Origin: JAHIQC01 sp964565645
GTDB lineage: Bacteria > Actinomycetota > Coriobacteriia > Anaerosomatales > JAHIQC01
Assembly: GCA_964565645.1 (NCBI GenBank)
Contig: CAZMFQ010000015.1
Location: 1 to 41,035, forward strand
DNA length: 41,035 nucleotides
Direction of reading: 5' to 3'
A program made the position numbers and the translations under genes. The notes under the pieces were generated by a model, which was not told where the DNA came from, did no database searches, and was given only the letters and a program-made list of their open reading frames with translations. Shown piece by piece: positions 31,949 through 39,960 of this stretch (position 1 is the stretch's first letter; the number at the start of each line of letters is the position of its first letter).

Positions 31949-32257
31949 TCAGACCTCGGCGAGAGCCGCTCCACCCTCCTCGGCTGCGGCCGCGAAGGCG
32001 TCGATCCCGCCTTCGACCTGGAACTGGTCCAGGACGGCCTGCTGGATGCTGGTCCGCGTGTCGGTGTTGATGGGATGGCAGATGTCCCGGAAGTCGCCGT
32101 TGGGCAACTTGCGGGAAGGCATCGCAACGAACAGTCCCTTGTCGCCGTTGACCACGCGGAGATCGTGTACGACGAAGACGTCGTCGATCACGATGCTCGC
32201 GATCGCGCAGACCTTGTTCATCGACACGGGGCGCAGCGTGACCTTCGTGATGTTCAA
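31949..32257 (-). CDS. spoVG: SpoVG family RNA/DNA-binding regulator
   Basis: SpoVG of 102 aa. The family start is normally M-[KE]-[IV]-T-x-V-x-[IL]-R; here it corresponds to NITKVTLRPV, directly after a TTG codon that has GAGGGGGA upstream. TTG at 32257 is therefore chosen over an upstream ATG at 32293. The core FVVHDLRVVNGDKGLFVAMP and DFRDICHPIN are diagnostic. In Bacillus it affects asymmetric septation and many post-exponential genes and binds nucleic acid. The C-terminal tail (about 85-102) is Ala/Glu-rich. A hairpin GAGGTC-CGAG-GACCTC (32301-32316) lies in the leader region. Confidence 0.93.
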   Translation of the reverse strand: MNITKVTLRPVSMNKVCAIASIVIDDVFVVHDLRVVNGDKGLFVAMPSRKLPNGDFRDICHPINTDTRTSIQQAVLDQFQVEGGIDAFAAAAEEGGAALAEV

Positions 32258-32343
32258 TGTATCCCCCTCGATGTGGCGCGGGCGGCTCCCCAACCACCCG
32301 GAGGTCCGAGGACCTCTTGCGAGTACTATTCGCCTTGCTTGTG

Positions 32344-33108
32344 CTAGTTCCTACCCGACGCAGCGTCCTGTAGAACACGCTCCGCGACGATGACATCCAC
32401 GGGTTTGTCGACATCCGCTCCGATGGAGGCGAACGACGTATACACGGCCGCACTCTCCCCGCCGAGGAGCTGCGCGAGCTTCGCTTCGACCTCATGTACC
32501 TCGAGCCGCCCGGCCGCGAGCTTGATGACGAACCTGAACCCGATCACGCGCGCCATCTGGATGGCGGACTTGCGGGTGTCGAAGAGCCTCTGGCCGATGT
32601 GACGGTTCTGCTCGACCAGGTACGGGTTCACGATCATCATGTTCCCGCCGGTCACAGCCCCGTCCACGAGCTTGACGAACGAACGGACGCTGCCCGGGAA
32701 CTGCTCGAGCATGTCCTCCTTGCGGATGAGCGGGTAGGTGAACTGCGCCCCCGTGGCGAGCGAACGCTTCACGAAATCGTCCACCGCCTCGCCGGTGAGC
32801 GCGGGGATGTCGCCGGTGGTGACCAGGGCCTGCCGGTCGTTGCGGAACGCGCCGACACCGGCGAGTGTGTTCTCGAGGAAGCTGCCGTCGGAGACGACGA
32901 GTTTGTCCACCGAGTCGGCCCAGGGACCGAGGTCCTCGGCGGAGGGGACGACCACAGCGATCTCGGCCACGGTCTGTGCCGCGCGAAGCGCATCGACAAC
33001 CCACGAGACCATCGGCCGGCCCGCGATGGGCAGCAGGCCTTTGAAGCGGCTCTGAGGATCGATGACGGCGCCGTCGCCACCCGCAAGGACTACCGCATCG
33101 ACCGTCAC
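32344..33108 (-). CDS. MobA-like nucleotidyltransferase family protein
   Basis: Protein of 254 aa with a GT-A/nucleotidyltransferase fold. The N-terminal loop VVLAGGDGAV lacks the Arg common in this class, but the Lys of FKGLLPIAGRPM is kept, and TTGDIPAL is the likely metal-binding Asp block. The middle part (FTYPLIRKEDM, GGNMMIVNP) and the end (ADVDKPVDVIVAE) resemble MobA-like enzymes that activate sugars or cofactors. It is not IspD: the IspD signature is absent. The GTG overlaps the ispE stop (GTGA), and GAGGAGGAAAT is the ribosome site. It occupies the place where Bacillus has purR and yabJ. The substrate is unknown. Confidence 0.82.
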   Translation of the reverse strand: MTVDAVVLAGGDGAVIDPQSRFKGLLPIAGRPMVSWVVDALRAAQTVAEIAVVVPSAEDLGPWADSVDKLVVSDGSFLENTLAGVGAFRNDRQALVTTGDIPALTGEAVDDFVKRSLATGAQFTYPLIRKEDMLEQFPGSVRSFVKLVDGAVTGGNMMIVNPYLVEQNRHIGQRLFDTRKSAIQMARVIGFRFVIKLAAGRLEVHEVEAKLAQLLGGESAAVYTSFASIGADVDKPVDVIVAERVLQDAASGRN

Positions 33109-34001
33109 ATTTCCTCCTCGACCTGTTGCACTACCGCACCTCGACCCGAGGTCCGGGTGACCGTGCTCCACCAGCCGCGTGCGCGTGCGGCCGTCGCAAG
33201 TTCGTTCCCCAACCCGACATCCTCGCACATCGCGAACACGGCCGAGCCGCTGCCGCACATCTCGGCGCCGAGCACGCCGGGGGCCGATCGACACAATGCT
33301 AGCGCGTCGGCGATGGCAGGAACCAGCCCCGCCGAGGCATCCGTCATGTTGTTGTAGAGTGCAGCGCCCAGCGCATCGGGTTCATCGAACCGGATGGCAT
33401 CGGTCACATGCCGAGGACCCGGTGCGCGTTCGCGCGCATGGGCGTCGAACGCCGCATACGCCGCGGCGGTGGGCACGGGCTCGGGCGGTCGCACGAGGAC
33501 GATCACCGCGTCGCGGGTCGGCAGTGCCCGTACGAACCGGTCGCCCCGTCCGTCGAACAACGCCGTGCCGCCGGTGATGAAGAAGGGGACGTCGGCGCCG
33601 AGTGCTGCGGCGCTGCGCATGACCCGTGCATCGTCGAGCGCGATCTCCCAAAGGTGCGCCAGGCCCACGATCACGGCCGCGGCGTCCGAGCTCCCGCCTC
33701 CCAGTCCCGCGCCGTGCGGTACCTGTTTCGAGATCGAGATCGCCACGTCCGGCGAGCGGTCCGCCGCCTCCCCGAACAGGAGCGCCGCGCGGTACGCGAG
33801 GTTCTCCTCGGCAGGTATGCCGAGGTCCGCGTCGCAGACCAGATCGAGCGCCGAGGAGGGGCGCATCAGCAGTTCGTCGCCGAACTCGAGGGCCTGCAGG
33901 ACGGTGGTCACGTCGTGGTAGCCGTCAGGGCGTGTCGCACCCACGGCAAGGTAGAGGTTGATCTTGGCCGGTGCGGTGATCCGGATCGGTCCGTACGGCA
34001 T
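33105..34001 (-). CDS. ispE: 4-diphosphocytidyl-2-C-methyl-D-erythritol kinase
   Basis: Non-mevalonate isoprenoid pathway kinase of the GHMP family, 298 aa from the ATG at 34001, which has GAGAGGG upstream (an ATG at 34061 would add 20 residues with no family match). APAKINLYL is the N-terminal substrate block, PHGAGLGGGSSDAAA the ATP-binding loop, and MCGSGSAVFAM the C-terminal GHMP motif. The order veg-ispE is the same as in Bacillus and Clostridia. Confidence 0.95.
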   Translation of the reverse strand: MPYGPIRITAPAKINLYLAVGATRPDGYHDVTTVLQALEFGDELLMRPSSALDLVCDADLGIPAEENLAYRAALLFGEAADRSPDVAISISKQVPHGAGLGGGSSDAAAVIVGLAHLWEIALDDARVMRSAAALGADVPFFITGGTALFDGRGDRFVRALPTRDAVIVLVRPPEPVPTAAAYAAFDAHARERAPGPRHVTDAIRFDEPDALGAALYNNMTDASAGLVPAIADALALCRSAPGVLGAEMCGSGSAVFAMCEDVGLGNELATAARARGWWSTVTRTSGRGAVVQQVEEEM

Positions 34002-34074
34002 CGGGCGCGCCCTCTCAAACAGAACGGCGCGAGGCATGTGCTGCCCCGCGCCGATCGTCACGTCCGTTTCGCGG

Positions 34075-34356
34075 CTAGTTGAGCCAGGGCAGAACGTTCT
34101 CTCCGCTTTCGCAATGCGTCAGTTCCACCGTTCCGGTCAGAACATCGACGTAGCTGTACGAGACCCTGGCTGTCCGCTCACGCTTCTCCTCGACCTTCAC
34201 CACGAAAAGCGACGGGTGAGTCTGCTCGAGGACCCCCTCACGCTCTACGATCTTGGATCGACCCATGTTGGCCTTGAGGCGCATCCTCGTTCCCATGAGC
34301 GCCGCGAGGTCTTCGCGGATCCGGCCCACGATCTGAGCCTGCTGAGCAACATCCAT
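34075..34356 (-). CDS. veg: Veg family protein
   Basis: Protein of 93 aa with the diagnostic stretch GRSKIVEREGVLEQTHPSLF and then VVKVEEKRERTARVSYSYVDVL (Veg, DUF1021). In Bacillus, Veg promotes biofilm matrix gene expression, and its transcript comes from a very strong vegetative promoter. The ATG at 34356 has AGGAGG six bases upstream; an ATG two codons earlier sits too close to this site. It is preceded by a strong promoter at 34385-34413. Confidence 0.92.
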   Translation of the reverse strand: MDVAQQAQIVGRIREDLAALMGTRMRLKANMGRSKIVEREGVLEQTHPSLFVVKVEEKRERTARVSYSYVDVLTGTVELTHCESGENVLPWLN

Positions 34357-34384
34357 ACACATCCTCCTTCTGAACCAAGGGGTG

Positions 34385-34413
34385 AGTATAGCGCACGAGC
34401 AGGCAAAACTCAA
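34385..34413 (-). promoter_or_regulatory. strong promoter of veg
   Basis: Minus strand TTGAGT (34408-34413), a 17-base spacer, and TATACT (34385-34390), with predicted start near 34378. The -35 overlaps the stop codon of rsmA. This is among the best-matching promoters in the window and corresponds in place to the well-known Pveg of Bacillus subtilis. Confidence 0.65.
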
Positions 34414-35276
34414 GGTAGAAGGCGGTATTCGTGCAGAGAATCGGCCAATTCGAGGAACTCGTCGACCGAAAGTGTCTCAGCGCGCCGGGAACCGTCGATA
34501 CCTGCGGCGTCAAGCGCGGCATCGAGCTCTGCGGAGGTACAACCGAGGGTCGATCGCACCGAGTTGCGCAGGGTCTTGCGGCGCTGGGCGAACGCAGCCT
34601 CGGCCGCGCGGGACGCGCGCTCGACCCGCTCGAGCCCGATCCCGTCGGGGCGGCGGTCCAGGCGCACGACCGCACTGTCGACGCGGGGCGGCGGCAGGAA
34701 GCATGAACGGGGGACCGGGAACCGGCCCGAGGGCTCGGCGAGCAACTGCAGTTTGACGCTGTAGGCCCCGTACTCCTTGCCGACGGGGGTCGCGGTCATC
34801 CGCGAGGCCACCTCGGCCTGCACCATGACGATCGCTCGCCGCAGCGAGGGCAGCTCCTGGAAGTAGCGCAGCACCACCGTCGCTGCCACGCCGTAGGGCA
34901 GGTTCGCCACCAGCGCCACGGGGGCCCCCAGGGGGCCGTACAAGGCCGCAGGAGGCACGGTGACCGCGTCATCGGCGACGAGGGTGAGATTGCCGCATTC
35001 CTCGGCCACAGAGGCCAGTTGCGGCGCGAGACGGTCGTCGCGCTCGACGGCGACCACGTGGCCCGCTGCTGCGCACAGCGCGAGCGTCAGCGTCCCGATC
35101 CCGGGCCCGACCTCCAGGACCGCCTCATCCGGGCCGATCTCGGCAAGGGCGAGGATGCGCCCGATGATGTTGTCGTCGACGAGGAAGTGCTGGCCGAGTG
35201 CCTTGCGCGTGGCGAGTCCGCGCTCCTGGAGCACGGCGAGAGTCGCTGTGGGCGAAGCGAGTCTGGAATGGGGCAT
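34410..35276 (-). CDS. rsmA: 16S rRNA (adenine1518/1519-N6)-dimethyltransferase
   Basis: Dimethylates two adjacent adenines near the 3' end of 16S rRNA, using SAM. The protein is 288 aa. RKALGQHFLVDDNI is the N-terminal block, VLEVGPGIGTLT the SAM-binding motif I, and NLPYGVA the catalytic motif IV. The ATG at 35276 leaves a ten-base gap to the preceding 3D-domain gene. The Bacillus neighbour rnmV, which normally lies between yabE and rsmA, is absent. Confidence 0.95.
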   Translation of the reverse strand: MPHSRLASPTATLAVLQERGLATRKALGQHFLVDDNIIGRILALAEIGPDEAVLEVGPGIGTLTLALCAAAGHVVAVERDDRLAPQLASVAEECGNLTLVADDAVTVPPAALYGPLGAPVALVANLPYGVAATVVLRYFQELPSLRRAIVMVQAEVASRMTATPVGKEYGAYSVKLQLLAEPSGRFPVPRSCFLPPPRVDSAVVRLDRRPDGIGLERVERASRAAEAAFAQRRKTLRNSVRSTLGCTSAELDAALDAAGIDGSRRAETLSVDEFLELADSLHEYRLLP

Positions 35277-35286
35277 GGCGCCCGGC

Positions 35287-36303
35287 CTACGGCAGGATGG
35301 TGATGGTGACGGTGCGACGGCCCCAGCGGATCGCCTCGGCGCCCGTGTCGAAGCACACGTCGATCTTGTTGCCCTTGATCGCGCCGCCGGTATCCGCCGC
35401 GACCGCATAGCCGTATCCGGGCACGTAGACCCGCGTCCCGAGCGGGATGACCCGCGGGTCGACGGCGATGATGCCGAATCCGGCATGGGCCCCCGTCGCC
35501 GTGTGTGAGTCCACACCGTCGGCGCCGGGCGCGTAGGCCGTGGTCATGACCGTGAGCTGCCTGCCGCCCTTGGGCGCGGCAGCGATCGTGCGGCTGCGCG
35601 TGGGCTGCTTCGTCGCGCGCCCCGTGCCGACGGAGACGATCTCGTCCACAGGCGCCGTGACGACGCGTTCGGCCTTGAGGGTCCTGGCTCCCGCGACCCC
35701 GTCGACTACGAGGACCTGGTACACGCGCACGCTCTTGCCGGGCACGCCCGGCCGGCTCACGACGCGCTTGCCGTACGCGAGGTCGGCGTCGTTCTCGCTC
35801 ACGATGCCGAACGGCACCGCGAAGGGCTCCTCGACGATACGCACGTACACGTCGCGAGCGGTGATGGTCATGCCGGCGCAAAGTGGTTCGGTGAGCGCGG
35901 GCTCGACCGAGAGTCCGGCACCGGGATCGGCGCCCACAGCCACGAGAGCGTCGGCCACGGTGTTGCCGACCACGGGCAGTTCGAGGGTCTCGCCGCCGAG
36001 CACCAACTTCACGGGCACGGCGTGGCGTACGACGACACTCATGCCGTCGGCCACCTCGGCGTCGAGAGACGGGGTGACCAGATCGCCCTTGTTCACTTCG
36101 ATGTCGGCCTGCGAGAGCAGTCCTGCGACATCGTCGGCTTGCGTCTTGAGGAAGAGGGACTCGCCGTCGACGAGGACGGTGACCCCCTTCTGTGCCCACA
36201 CGAACCCTGTGATGGTGAGGATGATGATGGCTGCTGGGATGAGGACTGCGATGATGTGCTGGGTCTTGGGGAATCGTGCCGGGCGAGCCGGCGACTTCCT
36301 CAA
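35287..36303 (-). CDS. YabE-like protein: DUF348 repeats, G5 domain, 3D domain
   Basis: Exported, membrane-anchored cell-wall protein of 338 aa. A helix (about 17-37) leads to two DUF348 repeats (about 40-90, TVLVDGESLFLKT, and 95-150), then a G5 domain (about 155-228) and the C-terminal 3D domain (about 250-338). The 3D domain has its three aspartates (Asp282 in AVDPRVIPLGT, Asp304 in AADTGGAIKG, Asp315 in KIDVCFD). 3D domains occur in lytic transglycosylase-like MltA and in Rpf-related proteins. The start is TTG, read from GAGGGG five bases upstream; no ATG alternative is near. Confidence 0.92.
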   Translation of the reverse strand: MRKSPARPARFPKTQHIIAVLIPAAIIILTITGFVWAQKGVTVLVDGESLFLKTQADDVAGLLSQADIEVNKGDLVTPSLDAEVADGMSVVVRHAVPVKLVLGGETLELPVVGNTVADALVAVGADPGAGLSVEPALTEPLCAGMTITARDVYVRIVEEPFAVPFGIVSENDADLAYGKRVVSRPGVPGKSVRVYQVLVVDGVAGARTLKAERVVTAPVDEIVSVGTGRATKQPTRSRTIAAAPKGGRQLTVMTTAYAPGADGVDSHTATGAHAGFGIIAVDPRVIPLGTRVYVPGYGYAVAADTGGAIKGNKIDVCFDTGAEAIRWGRRTVTITILP

Positions 36304-36350
36304 TTGAACCCCTCAATGTCGGCTACAGTTCGGTAACGGAACGGGCTCGA

Positions 36351-36380
36351 ATCATACCGCATCGCAGCGGGCGCCCACAA
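36351..36380 (-). promoter_or_regulatory. putative promoter of the YabE-like gene
   Basis: Minus strand TTGTGG (36375-36380), 18 bases, then TATGAT (36351-36356). The predicted start near 36344 gives a leader of about 40 bases before the TTG start codon. It lies in the 107-base gap after the flavodoxin-like gene. Confidence 0.48.
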
Positions 36381-36410
36381 ACCCGCAGGTCGCCACGTTC
36401 CGTCTCTGGC

Positions 36411-37016
36411 TCAGTGCCCCGCGAGCCCCGCGGTGACCACCGCGACACCCGCTTCGCGCGCCTGCGCGAGACCCTCCGGATGCTTGGCCATCTCACCGGG
36501 AGCGTCCGGTCCCTCGATGTCCACGATGCACGTGAGCTCAGTCTCGAGCACGGCGAAGACGCTGCGGGTAGAGGTGATCGCGCACTCGGAACCGTACGGG
36601 TCGCCACCCCCTCTGACCAGCAACAACGCCCCCGGACGCCGGGGAATGCGCGGAGGCTGGCCGAGCACGTAGCGCCGCGCCCAGTAGGGCTGGCACCGGT
36701 CGTAGAACGCCTTGAGGGTCGAGGGCACTCCGGCGAAGTAGACGGGCGTCGCCACGACGATCGCGTCGGCGGCGTCGATGCGCGGGTAGACCTCGTGCAT
36801 CGCGTCGTTCAGCACACAGTGGCCGGTGGGCGCGCACTGCCCGCAGCCGCTGCATGCGCGGACCGGTTCCTCGGCAAGCGAAAGGACGTCCGCGACGCCG
36901 CCGGCGCTCCGGATGCCCTCGACACACGCCGCGAGCAGCATGGCGCTGTTGCCGCTGCGCCGGGGACTCCCGGCGACACACAGGACGCGGACCGGAGCTG
37001 CGGGCTGCGGGGACAT
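36411..37016 (-). CDS. NADPH-dependent FMN reductase / flavodoxin-like protein
   Basis: Protein of 201 aa. VRVLCVAGSPRRSGNSAML is the FMN phosphate-binding loop of the flavodoxin-like fold; ACSGCGQCAPTGHC with four Cys follows, the pattern of iron-sulfur flavoprotein-type reductases; VVATPVYFAGVPSTLKAF is the second FMN-contacting block. The electron partner and substrate cannot be predicted. It lies four bases after tatD and is an insertion relative to the Bacillus tatD-yabE order. The start is ATG at 37016, since upstream codons overlap tatD. Confidence 0.85.
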   Translation of the reverse strand: MSPQPAAPVRVLCVAGSPRRSGNSAMLLAACVEGIRSAGGVADVLSLAEEPVRACSGCGQCAPTGHCVLNDAMHEVYPRIDAADAIVVATPVYFAGVPSTLKAFYDRCQPYWARRYVLGQPPRIPRRPGALLLVRGGGDPYGSECAITSTRSVFAVLETELTCIVDIEGPDAPGEMAKHPEGLAQAREAGVAVVTAGLAGH

Positions 37017-37020
37017 GGCG

Positions 37021-37887
37021 TCAGGCCAACGGGCCCCGCTCGTCGCGGAACACACGACGCGCGTTGTCCATGGTGGCCTGGGCGAGCTCGGCGGTGGCCA
37101 TGCCCCGGAGCTCGGCGATGCGGGCGGCGGTCAGAACCGTCCAGGCCGGCTCGTTCGGCATGCCGCGGTAGGGTTCGGGCGACATGAACGGGCAGTCGGT
37201 CTCGACAAGGAGCCTGTCGAGCGGTACCGCGGCCGCGGCCGAACGGATGGCCTCGGCGTTCTTGAACGTGACGGGCCCGGCGAACGAGATGAAACAGCCC
37301 AGCTCCACGAAGCCCTTGAGCAGCTCCGTATCGCCGGTGAAACAGTGGATCACGCAGCCCGCCGCCGGCACCCCGACGTCGCGCAGGATCTCGAGGCCCT
37401 CGTCGTGTGCCTCGCGCAGATGGATGATCACCGGCAACTGACAACGATGCGCGCCGTCGAGCTGGACACGGAAGGCACGCCTCTGGACGATGCGCGGTGA
37501 GTGATCGTAATGGAAGTCGAGGCCGATCTCACCGATACCGACCACGCGCGGGTCGGTGGACAGTTCGAGCATCCTCGCCTCGGCATGCTGGTCGAAGTCC
37601 TTGGCGTTGTGCGGGTGGGCCCCGAGGATGATGCGCACGTCGGGGACACGCACGTACGGCAGCTCCCACTGCTCGAGGCGCTCGGCAGCGTCGGCAACCC
37701 AGGAATCGAGTGCGTCGAAGGTGCCCTCGGGCGTCTCGGTGACATCCACGACCGTGACGATGTAGCCCACGCCTGCCATCGCGGCGCGCTCGATGGCGCC
37801 TGCCGGATCGTCGAGCATCTCGAGGTGCGCGTGCGTGTCAGCCGTCAGCGCGCCGAGACGCGGCAGTTCGGTTGGCCTTCTGGGCAT
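37021..37887 (-). CDS. tatD: TatD family metal-dependent hydrolase
   Basis: Amidohydrolase-fold DNase of 288 aa, YabD/TatD type. The metal ligands are visible: THAHLEM (HxH, His19 and His21), GEIGLDFHYD (Glu), IIHLREAHDE (His), VIHCFTGD (His) and LLVETDCPFM (Asp). Family members act as 3'-5' exonuclease or in DNA repair or quality control, with the in vivo role debated. It lies downstream of metG (33 bases), as in Bacillus. Confidence 0.94.
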   Translation of the reverse strand: MPRRPTELPRLGALTADTHAHLEMLDDPAGAIERAAMAGVGYIVTVVDVTETPEGTFDALDSWVADAAERLEQWELPYVRVPDVRIILGAHPHNAKDFDQHAEARMLELSTDPRVVGIGEIGLDFHYDHSPRIVQRRAFRVQLDGAHRCQLPVIIHLREAHDEGLEILRDVGVPAAGCVIHCFTGDTELLKGFVELGCFISFAGPVTFKNAEAIRSAAAAVPLDRLLVETDCPFMSPEPYRGMPNEPAWTVLTAARIAELRGMATAELAQATMDNARRVFRDERGPLA

Positions 37888-37920
37888 GACTCCCCCACTC
37901 CGTGTGCGGTCCCTCGGCTA

Positions 37921-39492
37921 CTACTCTTCCTCATAGATTCGCGGGAAGAGCGGCTCTCCCTTGCTTACGGCGTTGCCGACCGGCAGTCCGCCCCACTCCG
38001 CTGCGGCAGCGACATCGGTCACCGCGTGGATGTCGCCGAGGCTCAGGCGGCGCCAGACCTCCGCGCTCGTCTCGGGCATCACGGGCGCGGTGAACAGGGC
38101 CGCGATGCGCACGGCCTCGAGCACGTTGTAGATGACGGTGCGCAGGCGCGGCATCGTCTCCTCGCTCTTGGCGAGGTTCCAGGGCGCTTCGTTCTCGATG
38201 TAGCGGTTCGCGTCCTTGATGAGGTCCCAGGCGGCCTCGAGTGCGGTCACGTACTCGAGACGCGACATCGCGGACTCGTACTTCTCGGGCAGAAAGCCGG
38301 CCAGTGAGCGCAGGGTGCTGTCCGCGTCGGTCGGCTCGTCGGCGGCGGGTTGCGGCACGAGCCCGTCGAAGTACTTGCCGACCATGTTGAACAGCCGCGA
38401 ACAGAGGTTGCCCCAGTCGTTGGCCAGGTCGCCGTTGTAGCGCTGGACCATCGCCTCCATCGAGATGGAGCCGTCGTGGCCGAACTGAACGTCACGCAAG
38501 AAGTAGTAGCGGTACGCGTCGACGCCGAAGCGCTCCACGAGCGATGCCGGTGTGACCGCGTTGCCCTTGGACTTGCTCATCTTCTCGCCCTTGGTGAGCA
38601 GGAAGCCGTGCGCGAAGACCGTGTCGGGCAGCTCCACACCCGCCGCCATCAGCATCGCGGGCCAGATCACGCAGTGGAAACGGATGATGTCCTTGCCCAC
38701 GAAGTGCACGTTCGCGGGCCAGTAGCGCTCGAAGCGGTCCCTGGACGCCTGATCCTCGGCACCATAGCCGACCGCGGTGATGTAGTTGAGGAGTGCGTCG
38801 ATCCACACGTAGGTGACGTGGTTCTCGGCGAACGGGAGCGGCACGCCCCACGAGAACGTGGTACGAGAGATCGAGAGGTCCTTCAGACCGCCTTCGACGA
38901 AGCTCACGACCTCGTTGCGGCGCGTCACCGGTTGGATGAACGGTCGGCCTTCGGCCTCGCGGGAGGCATAGAAGTCGAGCAGAGGCTGCGCGAACTCGGA
39001 GAGCTTGAAGAACCAGTTCTCCTCGCGCAGGAACTCGACGTCGCGTCCGCACTCCGGGCACTTTCCGTCGGTGAGCTGCTCCTCGGACCAGTAGGTCTCG
39101 TCCGGGACGCAGTACCAGCCTTCGTAGCCGCCCTTGTACAGGTAACCGTCGTCGTGCAGCTTGGTCCAGAAGGCCTGCACACCGAGTTTGTGCCGCTCCT
39201 CGGTGGTACGGATGAAATCGTCGTTGGAGATGTCGAGCATCTGCCAGGCCTCAGTGAACTTGGGCGCGATGGAGTCGACCCAGGCCTGCGGGTCCATGCC
39301 GTTCTCCTCGGCGGCCTGCGCGACCTTCTGACCGTGCTCGTCGAGTCCGGTGAGAAAGAACACGTCGTGACCCGCCATCCGGCGGTAGCGCGCGAGGGCG
39401 TCTGCGGCGATCGTCGTGTACGCTGTGCCCAGGTGCGGCACCGAGTTCACGTAGTAGATCGGTGTCGTAAGGTAGAACGGACCCTTGGCCAT
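37921..39492 (-). CDS. metG: methionyl-tRNA synthetase
   Basis: Class I synthetase of 523 aa. The HIGH-type motif is PHLGTAY, and the KMSKS loop is GEKMSKSKGN. It ends after the anticodon-binding helical domain, without the C-terminal tRNA-binding (EMAP-like) domain of longer forms. The metal knuckle has WYCVPDETYW and KCPECGR: three Cys remain of the usual four, an intermediate between zinc forms and the Cys-free Bacillus form. The ATG is preceded only by a weak GGAG. A TATCAT box at 39552-39557 could be its -10. The promoter region is shared with the divergent abrB. Confidence 0.95.
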   Translation of the reverse strand: MAKGPFYLTTPIYYVNSVPHLGTAYTTIAADALARYRRMAGHDVFFLTGLDEHGQKVAQAAEENGMDPQAWVDSIAPKFTEAWQMLDISNDDFIRTTEERHKLGVQAFWTKLHDDGYLYKGGYEGWYCVPDETYWSEEQLTDGKCPECGRDVEFLREENWFFKLSEFAQPLLDFYASREAEGRPFIQPVTRRNEVVSFVEGGLKDLSISRTTFSWGVPLPFAENHVTYVWIDALLNYITAVGYGAEDQASRDRFERYWPANVHFVGKDIIRFHCVIWPAMLMAAGVELPDTVFAHGFLLTKGEKMSKSKGNAVTPASLVERFGVDAYRYYFLRDVQFGHDGSISMEAMVQRYNGDLANDWGNLCSRLFNMVGKYFDGLVPQPAADEPTDADSTLRSLAGFLPEKYESAMSRLEYVTALEAAWDLIKDANRYIENEAPWNLAKSEETMPRLRTVIYNVLEAVRIAALFTAPVMPETSAEVWRRLSLGDIHAVTDVAAAAEWGGLPVGNAVSKGEPLFPRIYEEE

Positions 39493-39612
39493 GTGTTATG
39501 AAACTCCAATGCTTGGGGATTCTTGGAAGTGACTCTGACAGTCCCGTGCAGATGATACCGCTTTCGAGCCACTCGGGGCGTGAGCAGGCCACACGAACCG
39601 GAAGGACGAGCC

Positions 39613-39858
39613 ATGAACGACACAGGAATCGTCAGGAGAGTGGACGACCTCGGGCGCATCGTCATCCCGATGGAACTCAGGCGCACACTCGGCATCAACG
39701 TACGCGACCCGCTCGCCATCTTCGTGGACGGTGACCGCATCATCCTCACCAAGCACCGTGACGTGTGTTCGATCTGCGGCAGTCCCGACGACATCGCGAC
39801 GGTCAAGGACCGTCCGGTATGCGCGGACTGCATCGCGACGATCAAGAAGGGCAAGTAG
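39613..39858 (+). CDS. abrB: AbrB/SpoVT family transcription regulator with Cys cluster
   Basis: DNA-binding regulator of 81 aa. The AbrB swapped-hairpin domain (1-50) starts TGIVRRVDDLGRIVIPMELR, nearly the AbrB consensus. The C-terminal part carries CSIC and CADC (Cys52, 55, 70, 73), a zinc-ribbon-like pair replacing the AbrB dimerisation tail. In Bacillus AbrB is a transition-state repressor; here the target genes are unknown. It runs opposite to metG and rsmI, exactly as in Bacillus subtilis. GGAAGGA precedes the ATG; an earlier ATG at 39580 has no ribosome site. Confidence 0.9.
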   Translation: MNDTGIVRRVDDLGRIVIPMELRRTLGINVRDPLAIFVDGDRIILTKHRDVCSICGSPDDIATVKDRPVCADCIATIKKGK

Positions 39859-39870
39859 GCCCCGGGAGTA

Positions 39871-39894
39871 TCACCGCTCGTTTTCCGAGCGTGA
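39871..39894 (+). terminator. possible terminator of abrB
   Basis: CGCTCG (39875-39880) pairs with CGAGCG (39886-39891) around TTTTC, extended by TCA/TGA across a one-base bulge. Only a short T-run follows (39897-39899). It lies 12 bases after the abrB stop. A palindrome GGTCGCGACC followed by TTTT (39948-39961) also lies in this gap, but it leaves too small a loop for a hairpin. Confidence 0.4.
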
Positions 39895-39960
39895 GGTTTC
39901 GCCCCTTGGAGAGGGCGGCGAGCGGCCGCGATGACGTCAGTCGTCGCGGTCGCGACCTTT

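Noticed and set aside
32301..32316. GAGGTC/GACCTC hairpin as a terminator before spoVG
   Set aside because: No T-run on the transcribed strand; it more likely lies within the spoVG leader and is mentioned there.
32344..33108. Reading the MobA-like gene as ispD next to ispE
   Set aside because: It lacks the IspD motif with conserved Arg and Lys spacing, and its middle and C-terminal parts fit MobA-like proteins better.
39493..39612. A T-box leader before metG
   Set aside because: The 120-base gap is too short for a full T-box and has no recognisable T-box sequence or terminator hairpin.
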